64,000 bases of DNA, from the NCBI RefSeq assembly GCF_001429245.1, contig NZ_LMJE01000001.1, forward strand, positions 63,186-127,185, given 5' to 3'. The notes beneath the pieces were generated by a model. It was given only the letters and a program-made list of their open reading frames with translations. It was not told where the DNA came from and ran no database searches. Position numbers and translations under genes: made by a program. The DNA is from Rhizobium sp. Root274 (GTDB lineage: Bacteria; Pseudomonadota; Alphaproteobacteria; Rhizobiales; Rhizobiaceae). This document shows positions 6,707 to 16,396 of the stretch, piece after piece. The stretch's first letter is position 1; each line of letters opens with the position of its first letter.

Positions 6707-9160
6707 TCAGAAGAGGCCGCCGGCACCCGAGGTCACGGCCTGGTTCGCCTGGGGCGAGGCCTTCAGAATTTCCTCCGGCGGTGCATAGCCGTCCATGCCG
6801 ATGACCGAGAGCGAATCCGCCGGGCCCGTACCGGGCTTGAAGGCTTCGATGATCGTGTCCGGCTCGCCTTCGAGCGCAAACATGCCGGTGGTGCGGTTGA
6901 CCGGGATGAAGCTCATGCCGGCCGGCACGAAGAACTTGCCGGGCGGGGTATTTGCCGTTGCCATCTGCATGAAGTCGTTGAAAATCGGTGCGGCCAGAGC
7001 ACCACCCGTTGAGCCGCGGCCAAGCGGTGCCGGATTGTCGAAGCCGATATAGACGCCTGCGACGAGGTCGGGCGTGTAGCCGACGAACCAGGCGTCCTTT
7101 TCGTCATTCGACGTTCCGGTCTTGCCGGCGACCGGACGGTCGAGCTTGATCTTGCCGGCGGCGGTTCCGCGCGTCACGACACCTTCCATCATCGAGGTAA
7201 TCTGGTAGGCGGTCATCGGATCAAGGACCTGCTCGCGATTGTCGACGACCGCCGGCTCTTCCTGGCCGTTGTAGGTCTCGGCGTTACAGGCTTCGCAGAT
7301 CCGGTCTTCGTGGCGGAAGATGGTCTTGCCGTGACGGTCCTGGATGCGGTCGATCAGCGTCGGCTTGATCTGCTTGCCGCCATTGGCGAAGACCGCATAG
7401 GCGGAGACCATGCGCAGCACCGTGGTTTCGCCCGAGCCGAGCGACATGGCGAGCACCGGGTTCATCTTGTCATAGACACCGAAGCGTTCCGCATATTCGG
7501 CGACCAGGTTCATGCCCATGTCGTTGGCAAGCCGCACCGTCATCAGATTGCGCGACTTTTCAATGCCCATGCGCAGGGTCTGCGGGCCGGCGGAACCGCC
7601 GCCATAGTTCTGCGGGCGCCAGACCTGGCCACCGGAGACGAATTCGATCGGCGCATCGAGAATGACCGAGGCCGGGGTGTAGCCGGTGTCGAGTGCTGCC
7701 GCATAGACGAAGGGCTTAAAGGAGGAACCGGGCTGGCGCATGGCCTGGGTGGCGCGGTTGAACTCCGACTGCGAATAGGAGAAGCCGCCGGAAATCGCCA
7801 GCACGCGACCGGTATGCGGGTCCATGGCAACGAGGCCGCCCTGGACTTTGGGCAACTGGCGCAGGCGATAGGAATTGCCGTTCGGCTCAAGCGCCTCGAC
7901 ATAGACGACATCACCAGGCTTCAGCACACCCTGGGGCGACTTCGCAGACTTGCGATCGCCGCTCGCGGAGCGGTAAGCCCATTCCATATTGTCGGGCTCG
8001 ATGCGGCCACGCGTACGCTCGGCCGCGACCTTGCCGCCACCTTCCTTGGAGGGCTGAAGGCCGATGTCGACGCCATCGGACGACACGTCGAGAACAACCG
8101 CTACCTTCCACTCGGGAACGTCGGCCAAGGTCGGGATCTCGGCGAGCGGTACGCCCCAATCGGGCGTCAGCGGGATCTGCTTGAGCGGGCCGCGATAGCC
8201 ACGGCGCTGGTCATAGGTCAGGAGCGTCGACTGCAGCGCCTTGCGGGCGGCGACCTGCATGTCGGGATCGAGCGAGGTGCGGACAGACAGGCCGCCTTCG
8301 TACAGAGCCTTGTCGCCATACTTTTCGATGATCTGGCGGCGGACCTCCTCGGAGAAATAGTCCGAGGCGAAGAGATAGGAACCGGTGCGGCGGATCTTCA
8401 CGCCCAGTGGCTGCTGCTTCGCGCTCTCACCCTCTTCCTTGGTCACAAAGCCGTTCTCGACCATGCGGTCGATGACCCAGTTGCGGCGCTCGATGGCGGC
8501 AGCCTCGCGGCGGAAGGGATGATAGTTGTTCGGGCCCTTGGGGAGCGCCGCGAGATAGGCGGTCTCGGCGACGGTCAGTTCCGTGACCGACTTGTCGAAA
8601 TAAGTGAGTGCTGCACCGGCGATGCCATAGGCATTCATGCCGAAGAAGATCTCGTTCAGATAGAGTTCGAGGATCTTGTCCTTGGAGTAGGTCTGCTCGA
8701 TGCGGAAGGAGAGGATCGCTTCCTTGATCTTGCGGTCCATGGTCTGGTCGGCGCTAAGCAGGAAGTTCTTCGCAACCTGCTGGGTGATGGTCGAGGCGCC
8801 GACGGGGCGGCGGCCGGAGCCGAAGTTCTGCAGGTTGACCAGGATGGCGCGACCGAGACCATAGATATCGACGCCGGGGTGATTGTAGAAGTTCTTGTCT
8901 TCGGCGGAGAGGAAGGCTGCCTTTACGCGATCCGGGATGGCCTGGATCGGCAGGAAGAGGCGGCGTTCGCGGGCATATTCGGCCATCAGCGCGCCGTTGC
9001 CGGCATGGATGCGGGTGGTGACCGGCGGCGCGTAGCTTGCCAGAACCTCGTAGTTCGGCAGGTCCTTGGTCATCCCGTTCAGATAGATGGCCACGACGAC
9101 AGCCAGGCCGAGCGCCAGCACGGACGCCAATCCGAAGAGATATCCAATCAGTCTGATCAT
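6707..9160 (-). CDS. mrcA: Penicillin-binding protein 1A (bifunctional transglycosylase/transpeptidase)
   Basis: An 817-residue class A PBP that polymerises and cross-links peptidoglycan. A single N-terminal membrane anchor (residues 4-28) is followed by the GT51 domain, with catalytic Glu87 in SAEDKNFYNHPGVD and the later RKIKEAILSFRIE block. An OB-like insertion comes next. The transpeptidase domain carries SxxK in GSSFKP, SxN in SRN (EKSRNLMTVRLA) and KTGTSNDEKDAWFVGY. The length fits the family. It lies between prfB and amiC on the same strand, a grouping of cell-envelope genes I associate with Rhizobiaceae. Confidence 0.95.
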   Translation of the reverse strand: MIRLIGYLFGLASVLALGLAVVVAIYLNGMTKDLPNYEVLASYAPPVTTRIHAGNGALMAEYARERRLFLPIQAIPDRVKAAFLSAEDKNFYNHPGVDIYGLGRAILVNLQNFGSGRRPVGASTITQQVAKNFLLSADQTMDRKIKEAILSFRIEQTYSKDKILELYLNEIFFGMNAYGIAGAALTYFDKSVTELTVAETAYLAALPKGPNNYHPFRREAAAIERRNWVIDRMVENGFVTKEEGESAKQQPLGVKIRRTGSYLFASDYFSEEVRRQIIEKYGDKALYEGGLSVRTSLDPDMQVAARKALQSTLLTYDQRRGYRGPLKQIPLTPDWGVPLAEIPTLADVPEWKVAVVLDVSSDGVDIGLQPSKEGGGKVAAERTRGRIEPDNMEWAYRSASGDRKSAKSPQGVLKPGDVVYVEALEPNGNSYRLRQLPKVQGGLVAMDPHTGRVLAISGGFSYSQSEFNRATQAMRQPGSSFKPFVYAAALDTGYTPASVILDAPIEFVSGGQVWRPQNYGGGSAGPQTLRMGIEKSRNLMTVRLANDMGMNLVAEYAERFGVYDKMNPVLAMSLGSGETTVLRMVSAYAVFANGGKQIKPTLIDRIQDRHGKTIFRHEDRICEACNAETYNGQEEPAVVDNREQVLDPMTAYQITSMMEGVVTRGTAAGKIKLDRPVAGKTGTSNDEKDAWFVGYTPDLVAGVYIGFDNPAPLGRGSTGGALAAPIFNDFMQMATANTPPGKFFVPAGMSFIPVNRTTGMFALEGEPDTIIEAFKPGTGPADSLSVIGMDGYAPPEEILKASPQANQAVTSGAGGLF

Positions 9161-9398
9161 GTTCCGCTACCGGCTATGGCTTCAGGGTCAGCGCGCCGCG
9201 AAAAGCTTCGCACACCCCGTGGCGTTTTGCACGTCATGCGATGGTTGGCAAGACATGCGAGGCACTCGCACGGTCAAAGCGATTCGAGGCGCGGTGGACC
9301 GTGAGACACGAGCGTTCGAGTAACGGGCACATTGTGAGGAAAATAGGGCCGATTCAAGGATCTGCCACCGGCCTCAACAGCTTACACGCCAGTGTGAC

Positions 9399-10622
9399 CT
9401 ATCCGCCATTGGCGACGAGCGGCGCCCGGTAGCGCCTGACGGCTTCGACCAGTAGATCTGCGACCTTCTCGCGCCAGGCCGGATCGAGCAGCAGCTTCTC
9501 GTCATCCTTGTTGGACAGGAAACCGAGCTCCAGCAGAATGGACGGCATGTCCGGCGCCTGCAACACCCGGAAACCGGCGTGGCGATGGGGATTGTTGATC
9601 AGCGAAATCTGCCCTTCGAAGGAGCCGACGACGGCCTGGGCGAGCGAAATCGAGAAGGCCTGGGTTTCACGACGCGTGAGGTCGAGCAGGATGTCGTTGA
9701 CCTCCTCCGTCTCGGCCGGCATCTCGACGCCGCCCAGCGTGTCGGAGAAGTTTTCCCGCTCGGCAAGTTGGGCCGCCATATGGTCGGACGCCTTGTCGGA
9801 GATCGTGTAGACGGTCGCACCCCGGATGTCGCTCTGACGTAGCGTGTCGGCATGCAGCGAAATCAGAAGCTGGGCGCCCTTCTGGCGGGCCACGACGACC
9901 CGTTCGGAGAGGGAGAGGAAGCGATCGGTATCGCGGGTGAGAACTGTGCGGATACCGGGCTCGCTGCCGAGCTTGTCGTGCAGCACCTTGGCGAAGGCAA
10001 GCGTTATGTCCTTCTCAGCGGTCTTGCTGGTGGCACCCGTCGCGCCCGTGTCGATGCCACCGTGGCCGGCGTCAATGGCGATGACGAAGTCGGAGGCAGC
10101 CGAAGCGACGGGGAGTTGGGCGGGGTCGATCGGGGGTGACGGAGCTTCGGCGGGCGTCCAGGCCTGGGCCGCCACGAGGGCTGCGAAGTCCTGCTGCGGC
10201 ACCAGTTCCGCATCGAGGACCAGACGATATCCTTTGCCGTCTTCATTCTCCACTGCTTCCGCGGTGACGAGACGGGCCGGCCGGGCGGCGGTCAGGACCA
10301 GACGGGCGGAGGCGTCATCCATGGAGCCGTAGCGGATGTCGCTGAACAGGCCTGTCGGGGCCAGTGTCTCTGCGGCAAAGCCGAAGGCAGTCGCGGGCAG
10401 GTCCACGACGATGCGGTCGGGGCTTGCGATATAGCGGATCTCGAATTCGGGCTTCTGATCGAAATCGATGACGATACGGGTGCGGGCATCGTCACCGGCA
10501 ATGCGTGCGGCATAAGCGAGCAGCTTTTCGGTGGGCGCGTCCGTCGCAGATGCGAAGGCAGGCCCCTGCCCTGCCAGAACCAGCGCCACGAGCCAGAGGA
10601 TCGCCAGGACGATTCGGGCCAT
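9399..10622 (-). CDS. amiC: N-acetylmuramoyl-L-alanine amidase (AMIN + Amidase_3)
   Basis: A 407-residue periplasmic zinc amidase that cleaves the stem peptide from MurNAc during cell separation. A signal peptide spans residues 1-25 (MARIVLAILWLVALVLAGQG). An AMIN domain (about 30-150) is followed by an Ala/Pro linker and the Amidase_3 domain, with the zinc-binding block VIAIDAGHGGIDTGATG, the second His in LLISLHADTL and the Glu in SILLELGFLSN. ATG 10622 is preceded by AAGGGAG at good distance, so I rejected an upstream in-frame ATG at 10712. It is transcribed divergently from rne and towards mrcA. Confidence 0.93.
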   Translation of the reverse strand: MARIVLAILWLVALVLAGQGPAFASATDAPTEKLLAYAARIAGDDARTRIVIDFDQKPEFEIRYIASPDRIVVDLPATAFGFAAETLAPTGLFSDIRYGSMDDASARLVLTAARPARLVTAEAVENEDGKGYRLVLDAELVPQQDFAALVAAQAWTPAEAPSPPIDPAQLPVASAASDFVIAIDAGHGGIDTGATGATSKTAEKDITLAFAKVLHDKLGSEPGIRTVLTRDTDRFLSLSERVVVARQKGAQLLISLHADTLRQSDIRGATVYTISDKASDHMAAQLAERENFSDTLGGVEMPAETEEVNDILLDLTRRETQAFSISLAQAVVGSFEGQISLINNPHRHAGFRVLQAPDMPSILLELGFLSNKDDEKLLLDPAWREKVADLLVEAVRRYRAPLVANGG

Positions 10623-11344
10623 CGAGGCGGCTCCCTTGCCGTCGGCGTGCAGAAATTCGCTGTTCAAAACCCGTCCCCATCGCGCGGAACAATCGCTTGT
10701 GATCGATGTCACATTCGCGCCCCTTGCGCCGTTTCATCCGCTTGCATGCCGCCTGTGTCGTCTCCATGACCAAATCATGACGGAAAATCTCGTCATGTGA
10801 CCTCGTTTTCGACTGAATCACTGCGATTGAAGCAACTGCTCTAATCGACTGCCAATATGGCATAAATCCGTTTGCTCTTGCTATTGTGACGCAGAAAACA
10901 TACAAGGCAAACGAGGGATAAAAGTGCAAACGGGATAGAGTTTCCGCCACGGCTGCCAACCTCAAACACTGGATTTGGCGCCTGTTCAGCCGGAACGTTC
11001 ATCTGCCGTCTCGGCACTTTTTACCTGAAACTGGTTCAACATGCCGGCTTGGCCGGCCTATCAACGGTGGCTCTCCACCAACGCTCTTGACCGAGCATTC
11101 ATCGGGTCCCGAGGGATCCATATCATTGTCGTTGACGTACGGTTTTTGATGTCTTTGCAACAGGTTGACATGACCACGAACGGACCGGGAACTCAAGTTT
11201 TCCCGAGGACCGTCCGGATGTTGCAAACCCGGTCCTCCGTGCGTCCACATCTATATCCGGCGCACAGTCCGCTAGGTTCCAGCCGCTTCTTTGTACAGCG
11301 CGCGGGTGGACCACCGACCGAGGGCGCCGAGGAGCACAGCTTAA
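10623..11344. other. 722-bp divergent intergenic region; probable rne leader
   Basis: No convincing gene is present between the divergent amiC and rne starts. On the rne side I see two hairpins: GCCGGC/GCCGGC at about 11043-11057 and CGGGAA/TTCCCG at 11186-11205. Several TTGAC elements occur (11087, 11133, 11164), but none has a clear -10 partner. A long structured 5' leader would fit the known autoregulation of RNase E mRNA in other bacteria, which is inference here. Confidence 0.5.
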
Positions 11345-14251
11345 ATGGCAGACAAAATGCTGATCGACGCGTCTCACGAGGAAGAGACGCGCGTAGTCGT
11401 TGTTCGCGGTAACCGTATTGAAGAATTCGACTTCGAGTCCCAACACAAGAAGCAAATTCGAGGCAATATCTATCTCGCGAAGGTAACGAGGGTCGAGCCC
11501 TCGCTGCAGGCCGCCTTCGTCGATTACGGCGGCAACCGCCACGGCTTCCTGGCCTTCGCCGAAATCCACCCTGACTATTACCAGATCCCACTTGCCGACC
11601 GTCAGGCTCTGCTTCGTGCCGAAGCCGAAGAGCACCGCAAGGAAAACGACGTCGAAGGCGACGAAGTCTTCAACGACCCTGCCCAGCAGGACCAGCCCGA
11701 CATCGGCATCGTTGCCCAGGCTGCCGCTGCTTCCGAAGAAAATGAGACGGCTGCAGAACCGGAGGCCGTAACCGAGACTGTTGAAGTCGAAGCCGATCCT
11801 GCACCTGTAGCTGAAGAAGAGGTTGCGCCTAAGGCTAAGCCGAAGCGGGTCCGCAAGCCGCGCGCCAAGAAGGCTGCCGCTGGCGAAGAAGCAACGTCGG
11901 ACGAAGCGTCCGACGACGACGCGTCCGGCGGCACGATTGCTGCCATGGTCGACATGGATGAGATTTCAGAAGATGCCGGCGGTCGCCGTGGTCGCAATGA
12001 CGACGATGATGACGACGACGACCATATCGAGGAAAAGGAAGAGATCGAATCCGTCGGCGCCGAAGACGCGATGGAAGAGGTTCCGGATCGCGTCGTGCGC
12101 AAGCCGCGCAAGCAGTATCGCATCCAGGAAGTGATCAAGCGCCGGCAGATCCTGCTGGTGCAGGTCGCCAAGGAAGAACGCGGCAACAAGGGTGCAGCGC
12201 TGACCACCTATCTGTCGCTTGCCGGTCGTTACTCGGTTCTGATGCCGAACACCGCGCGTGGCGGCGGCATTTCCCGCAAGATCACCCAGCCGACAGACCG
12301 GAAGCGTCTGAAGGAAATCGCTCGTGGTCTCGAAGTGCCGCAGGGCATGGGCGTGATCCTGCGTACCGCCGGCGCGAACCGCACCAAGGTCGAGATCAAG
12401 CGCGACTTCGAATATCTGATGCGCCTGTGGGAAAACGTCCGCACGCTGACGCTCGCTTCGACTGCACCGTGCCTGGTCTATGAAGAGGGTTCGCTGATCA
12501 AGCGCTCGATCCGCGACCTCTACAACAAGGACATTTCCGAGATCATCGTCTCGGGCGAAGAAGGCTATCGTGAAGCGAAAGACTTCATGAAGATGCTGAT
12601 GCCAAGCCATGCCAAGGTGGTTCAGCCCTATCGCGACCTGCATCCGATCTTTGCGCGCTCGGGCATCGAAGCCCAGCTCGACAAGATGCTGCAACCGCAG
12701 GTGACGCTGAAATCCGGCGGCTACATCATCATCAACCAGACCGAAGCGCTGGTTTCGATCGACGTCAACTCCGGCCGCTCGACCCGCGAATACTCGATCG
12801 AGGACACCGCTCTCCAGACGAACCTGGAAGCGGCCGAAGAAGTCGCCCGCCAGCTGCGTCTGCGCGACCTCGCCGGCCTGATCGTCATCGACTTCATCGA
12901 CATGGAAGAAAAGCGCAACAACCGCGCTGTCGAGAAGAAGCTGAAGGACTGCCTGAAGAACGACCGCGCCCGCATCCAGGTCGGCCGGATCTCGCATTTC
13001 GGCCTGCTCGAAATGTCTCGCCAGCGCATTCGCGCTTCGGTGCTGGAATCGACGACGCAGGTCTGCCCGCATTGCGCAGGCACCGGCCTCATCCGCTCGC
13101 AGTCTTCCGTCGCCTTGCATGTTCTGCGCGGCATCGAGGAATTCCTGCTCAAGAGCACCACGCACGACATCACCGTGCACACGACGCCGGAAACGGCGCT
13201 CTACCTCCTCAACCAGAAGCGCGACACGATCGTCGATTACGAGGGGCGCTTCGGCGTCTCGATCGTGATCGATGGCGGCATGCCGGCCCAGCATGGCGGC
13301 TCGCAGCACTTCACCATCGAGCGTGGCGAAGCAGTCGAGAACCCGGTCAAGATCGAGAGCCTCTTGTCGCTTCTGCCGGAGATCGAAGAAGAAGACGATT
13401 ACGTGCCGGAGCCTGAGGACGAGGATGAGGAGGATGACGTCATCGTCTCCGCCGAGCCTGCCGCTCGTGCACCGTCTGCTGCTGCGGCCGCTTCCAGCGA
13501 CGAACAGGGCAACCGCAAGCGCAAGCGCCGTCGTCGCCGTCGCGGCAAGAATGGCCAGAACGGCAATGGCGGCATCGAAGGCCAGGCCTCCGACGACAAT
13601 GGCAGCGATGCCGATGACGAGGATGGCGACGAAGGCGAAGACGATGCCATCGAGACCAATGGCGAAGCACGCACCGATGCCGACGGCGATACCGTTGGTG
13701 AAGACGGCCAGAAGCGCAAGCGCCGCCGTCGCGGCAAGCGCGGTGGTCGCCGCAATCGCCCGGGCGAAGAAGGCTCGATCGAGGGCAATGGCGAGGAAGG
13801 CGACGATAACGACGCCGACAGCGATGACGAGACGGCCGAAGAAGCCGCCCATGAGCGCGTCGTCGAAGTGACGCCGGTCATGGCTGCCGTCGAGGAAGAG
13901 GCTGCCGTCGTTGCCGATAGGCCGAAGCCGCGCCGGACCCGCAAGGCCAAGGCTGTTGCCGAGCCTGTCGAAGCTGTGGTGACCGAGGCAGTCGCACCGG
14001 CTCATGAACCGACGTCAGTTGCCGAGCCTGTTGTCGCGGCAGAACCGGTCGCTGTGGCAGAGCCGGTCATGGAAACACCTGCGGTGGCGGAAGAGCCTGT
14101 TGTTGCCGACGAAAAGCCGGTCCGCGCCAATCGCGAATCCAACGTCACCGTCTCTGAGCCGGTGGTCACCTCGGCCAAGGCGACCGAAGAGACGCCTGAC
14201 GCCTCCAAGCCCAAGAAGGGCGGATGGTGGCAGAAGCGCGGTTTCTTCTGA
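11345..14251 (+). CDS. rne: Ribonuclease E (degradosome scaffold)
   Basis: A 968-residue endoribonuclease for mRNA decay and rRNA/tRNA processing. The N-terminal S1 domain (residues about 35-85, RGNIYLAKVTRVEPSLQAAF) is interrupted by an acidic insertion of roughly 130 residues, including eight consecutive Asp, before the fold resumes at about 265. The DNase I-like catalytic region contains SIDVNSGRSTRE and the second Asp in IVIDFIDMEEKRN. The Zn-link CPHCAGTG follows. The C-terminal 320 residues are disordered, with two Arg-rich RNA-binding tracts and a terminal WWQKRGFF microdomain. GAGGAG precedes ATG 11345. Confidence 0.96.
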   Translation: MADKMLIDASHEEETRVVVVRGNRIEEFDFESQHKKQIRGNIYLAKVTRVEPSLQAAFVDYGGNRHGFLAFAEIHPDYYQIPLADRQALLRAEAEEHRKENDVEGDEVFNDPAQQDQPDIGIVAQAAAASEENETAAEPEAVTETVEVEADPAPVAEEEVAPKAKPKRVRKPRAKKAAAGEEATSDEASDDDASGGTIAAMVDMDEISEDAGGRRGRNDDDDDDDDHIEEKEEIESVGAEDAMEEVPDRVVRKPRKQYRIQEVIKRRQILLVQVAKEERGNKGAALTTYLSLAGRYSVLMPNTARGGGISRKITQPTDRKRLKEIARGLEVPQGMGVILRTAGANRTKVEIKRDFEYLMRLWENVRTLTLASTAPCLVYEEGSLIKRSIRDLYNKDISEIIVSGEEGYREAKDFMKMLMPSHAKVVQPYRDLHPIFARSGIEAQLDKMLQPQVTLKSGGYIIINQTEALVSIDVNSGRSTREYSIEDTALQTNLEAAEEVARQLRLRDLAGLIVIDFIDMEEKRNNRAVEKKLKDCLKNDRARIQVGRISHFGLLEMSRQRIRASVLESTTQVCPHCAGTGLIRSQSSVALHVLRGIEEFLLKSTTHDITVHTTPETALYLLNQKRDTIVDYEGRFGVSIVIDGGMPAQHGGSQHFTIERGEAVENPVKIESLLSLLPEIEEEDDYVPEPEDEDEEDDVIVSAEPAARAPSAAAAASSDEQGNRKRKRRRRRRGKNGQNGNGGIEGQASDDNGSDADDEDGDEGEDDAIETNGEARTDADGDTVGEDGQKRKRRRRGKRGGRRNRPGEEGSIEGNGEEGDDNDADSDDETAEEAAHERVVEVTPVMAAVEEEAAVVADRPKPRRTRKAKAVAEPVEAVVTEAVAPAHEPTSVAEPVVAAEPVAVAEPVMETPAVAEEPVVADEKPVRANRESNVTVSEPVVTSAKATEETPDASKPKKGGWWQKRGFF

Positions 14252-14277
14252 GAACCGCCTGCAAAGACTGAAACGTC

Positions 14278-14303
14278 GAAGGCCCCGCTCGCGCGGGGCC
14301 TTC
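14278..14303 (+). terminator. rne transcription terminator
   Basis: GAAGGCCCCGC and GCGGGGCCTTC form an 11-bp GC-rich stem with a TC-GC loop 26 bases after the rne stop codon. It is followed by TTCTGCATTT, a modest T-rich tail. The palindrome could also serve the convergent acetyltransferase gene. Confidence 0.8.
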
Positions 14304-14367
14304 TGCATTTGGGCAAGAGTTGATGTCGGCAAGGGCTACATATGCCCTCGCCTAACTAGGTTCGACC

Positions 14368-14925
14368 TCAGCCGCCCGGGCGCAGACGCGTCATCACCTG
14401 GGTCGGCTTGTCCATGAATGTGGCGAGATGGCTTGGGCGATAGCCGAGTTTTTCCGCCACCCGCATCGAGCCCTGATGCTCGGGGTCGAAGATGCAGACG
14501 GTTTTCGGATCGGAGACATTGCGATCGACCCAGTCGAGGGCCGCCGTCATCACTTCCGTAGCGATGCCCTTGCCATGCATCTCCGGCACCAAAACCCAAC
14601 CGGCTTCGGGAGCGTCTCCAAGCCTCGGCTCGATGTCGCGCTTGTAATCGGCGAAACCCACCTCACCGATGAAGCGGCCGGTGTCGCGATCCTCGATGGC
14701 CCAGTAGCCGAAGCCGAGGGCCTGCCAATGGCCGACATAGCGCAAGAGCCGGCTCCATGTTTCGCTTGCCGTCGAGGGGCGACCGAGGATGTAGCGTGTC
14801 ACGATATCATCGCGCCACATCGCGACCATGGCATCGAAATCGCCGACGCGATGACCGCGCATTCGGGTACGTGCGGTGAGGATTTCGGGTGCCGTGTTTG
14901 TGGCGGGCGAAAGTCCTGAAGTCAT
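14368..14925 (-). CDS. GNAT family N-acetyltransferase (RimJ/RimL type)
   Basis: A 185-residue acetyltransferase. After a variable N-terminus it shows the RimJ/L pattern: LTARTRMRGHRVGDFDAMVAM, the central GYWAIEDRDTGRFIGEVGF strands, and the acetyl-CoA loop region VPEMHGKGIATEVM (Q/RxxGxG/A version: HGKGIA). The C-terminal HQGSMRVAEKLGYRP block places the final helix and strand. The acceptor substrate cannot be read from the sequence. It converges on rne and stands alone on its strand. Confidence 0.85.
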   Translation of the reverse strand: MTSGLSPATNTAPEILTARTRMRGHRVGDFDAMVAMWRDDIVTRYILGRPSTASETWSRLLRYVGHWQALGFGYWAIEDRDTGRFIGEVGFADYKRDIEPRLGDAPEAGWVLVPEMHGKGIATEVMTAALDWVDRNVSDPKTVCIFDPEHQGSMRVAEKLGYRPSHLATFMDKPTQVMTRLRPGG

Positions 14926-15046
14926 CGTGGTCTCTGCCTTTCAGTCGTCGGCGCGTTCACAAGGTGATTCAAGACCTTGAGAAAGTGAATCCGGAAACGC
15001 CGCCAAGTCGTTGGCCACGAATCCATTTCGCGAATTGCCGAAATGC

Positions 15047-16204
15047 TTAATCCAGCCACTTCGCCAGCCTCTCCGTCGCCTCGACCATCTCCTGCATGGT
15101 GCCTGCATAGGAGAGGCGGAGCGCCAGATGGCCTTCGAGCGGATCGAAATCGCGGCCGGGGGTGACGGCAACATCGGTCTCAGCAAGGATGCGTTTGGCA
15201 AAAGCCATGCTGTCATTGGTGAAGCGGCTTGCATCGACATAGGCGTAAAAGGCGCCGTCCATCGGGGAGAGTAAAGGCAGGCCGAGTTCCGGCAGGCGCT
15301 TGGCGAGGAAATCGCGGTTGGCGCGGCAGGCGGCCTTGTAGCCGTCGAGTTCGGCGGTGGCGCTGAGGGCCGCGAGGGCTGCGATCTGGGAGAGTTCGGG
15401 CGCCGAGATATAGAGGCTTTGGGCAACGCATTCGACCGGGCGGACCAGGTCTTCGGGTAGGACCATCCAGCCGATGCGCCAGCCGGTCATGCAATAGTAT
15501 TTGGAGAAAGAGTTGATGATGACGGCCTCATCGCCGATCTCCAGCGCCGTCGTCTCCTCCGCGCCATAGGTCAGGCCGTGATAGATCTCGTCTGAAATCA
15601 GCGTGATCCCCTGCCCCTGGCAATATTGGTAGACATTGGCGAGTTGGGCCCGTGTCGTCACCGTGCCGGTCGGATTGGCGGGGCTTGCGAGGAGCACGCC
15701 CTTGAGCCGGACGCCGGCTTCGGTTTGCGCCCGCTCCAGGCTCTCAGGCGTCAGGGTATAACCGGTGTCGGCGCCGACGGCGACTTCGATGACCTTCAGG
15801 CCGAGTGCCGCCAGGATGCTGCGATAGGCCGGGTAGCCTGGCCGTGCGATCGCCACGGCATCGCCGACGTCGAAGAGCGAGAGGAAGGCGAGGTTGAAGC
15901 CGGCGGAGGAGCCTGTCGTCACGACGATGCGGTTCCAGTCGACGGCAACGCTGTGGCGGCGCTGATATTCTTCCGCAAGCGCCTTGCGCAGTGCCGTCAT
16001 GCCGAGCGAGTCGGTATAGCCGATGCGGCCGCCTTCGAGCGCTGTGCGGGCGGCGGCGAGCGCTGCCTGCGGGGCTGGATGACCCGGCTGGCCGACGGCC
16101 ATGGAGATGACGGGGCGCCCTTCCGCCTTGCGGCGGGTGGCTTCGGCCAGGATATCCATGGCGTGAAAGGGTTCTACGGCACTGCGCTTTGAAATCGAGA
16201 TCAA
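15047..16204 (-). CDS. PLP-dependent class I/II aminotransferase
   Basis: A 385-residue fold-type I aminotransferase. Key features are VISMAVGQPGHPAPQ near the N-terminus, the VTTGSSAGFNLAF cofactor-phosphate loop, SPANPTGT (Asn binding the PLP ring), the Asp-x-x-Tyr pair in SDEIYHGL, the Schiff-base Lys in NSFSKYYCMTGWRIGW and a C-terminal Arg in HLALRLSYAG for the substrate carboxylate. Translation seems to start at TTG 16204, with AGGAAACC just upstream. The amino-acid substrate is not determinable; the family includes aspartate and valine/alanine enzymes. It is divergent from the dsbA-type gene. Confidence 0.88.
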   Translation of the reverse strand: MISISKRSAVEPFHAMDILAEATRRKAEGRPVISMAVGQPGHPAPQAALAAARTALEGGRIGYTDSLGMTALRKALAEEYQRRHSVAVDWNRIVVTTGSSAGFNLAFLSLFDVGDAVAIARPGYPAYRSILAALGLKVIEVAVGADTGYTLTPESLERAQTEAGVRLKGVLLASPANPTGTVTTRAQLANVYQYCQGQGITLISDEIYHGLTYGAEETTALEIGDEAVIINSFSKYYCMTGWRIGWMVLPEDLVRPVECVAQSLYISAPELSQIAALAALSATAELDGYKAACRANRDFLAKRLPELGLPLLSPMDGAFYAYVDASRFTNDSMAFAKRILAETDVAVTPGRDFDPLEGHLALRLSYAGTMQEMVEATERLAKWLD

Positions 16205-16396
16205 GGTTTCCTGCTCCGCGGTGAGGATTGCCAGACATTTGCCGCAAAGCGCGTGGCATCACAATGGAGGCATGGGACAGTTGCCCGCAAAAATGGGATT
16301 TCCCTTGCCAAGGCTTGCCATTAGGCTAGGCAGGCGAGCCCGCCGAGTGCGGCCGGCTGGACGAGTTTGTTTGCAGATACGAGGACGAGACACACC

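Noticed and set aside
7310-9304. Long open frame (over 600 codons) on the plus strand across mrcA
   Set aside because: It is exactly antisense to the PBP1A gene, whose motifs are unambiguous; GC-rich codon bias keeps the opposite strand open.
11966-14005. Minus-strand frame of nearly 680 codons across rne
   Set aside because: It mirrors RNase E coding sequence, including the Asp tract, and shows no domain of its own.
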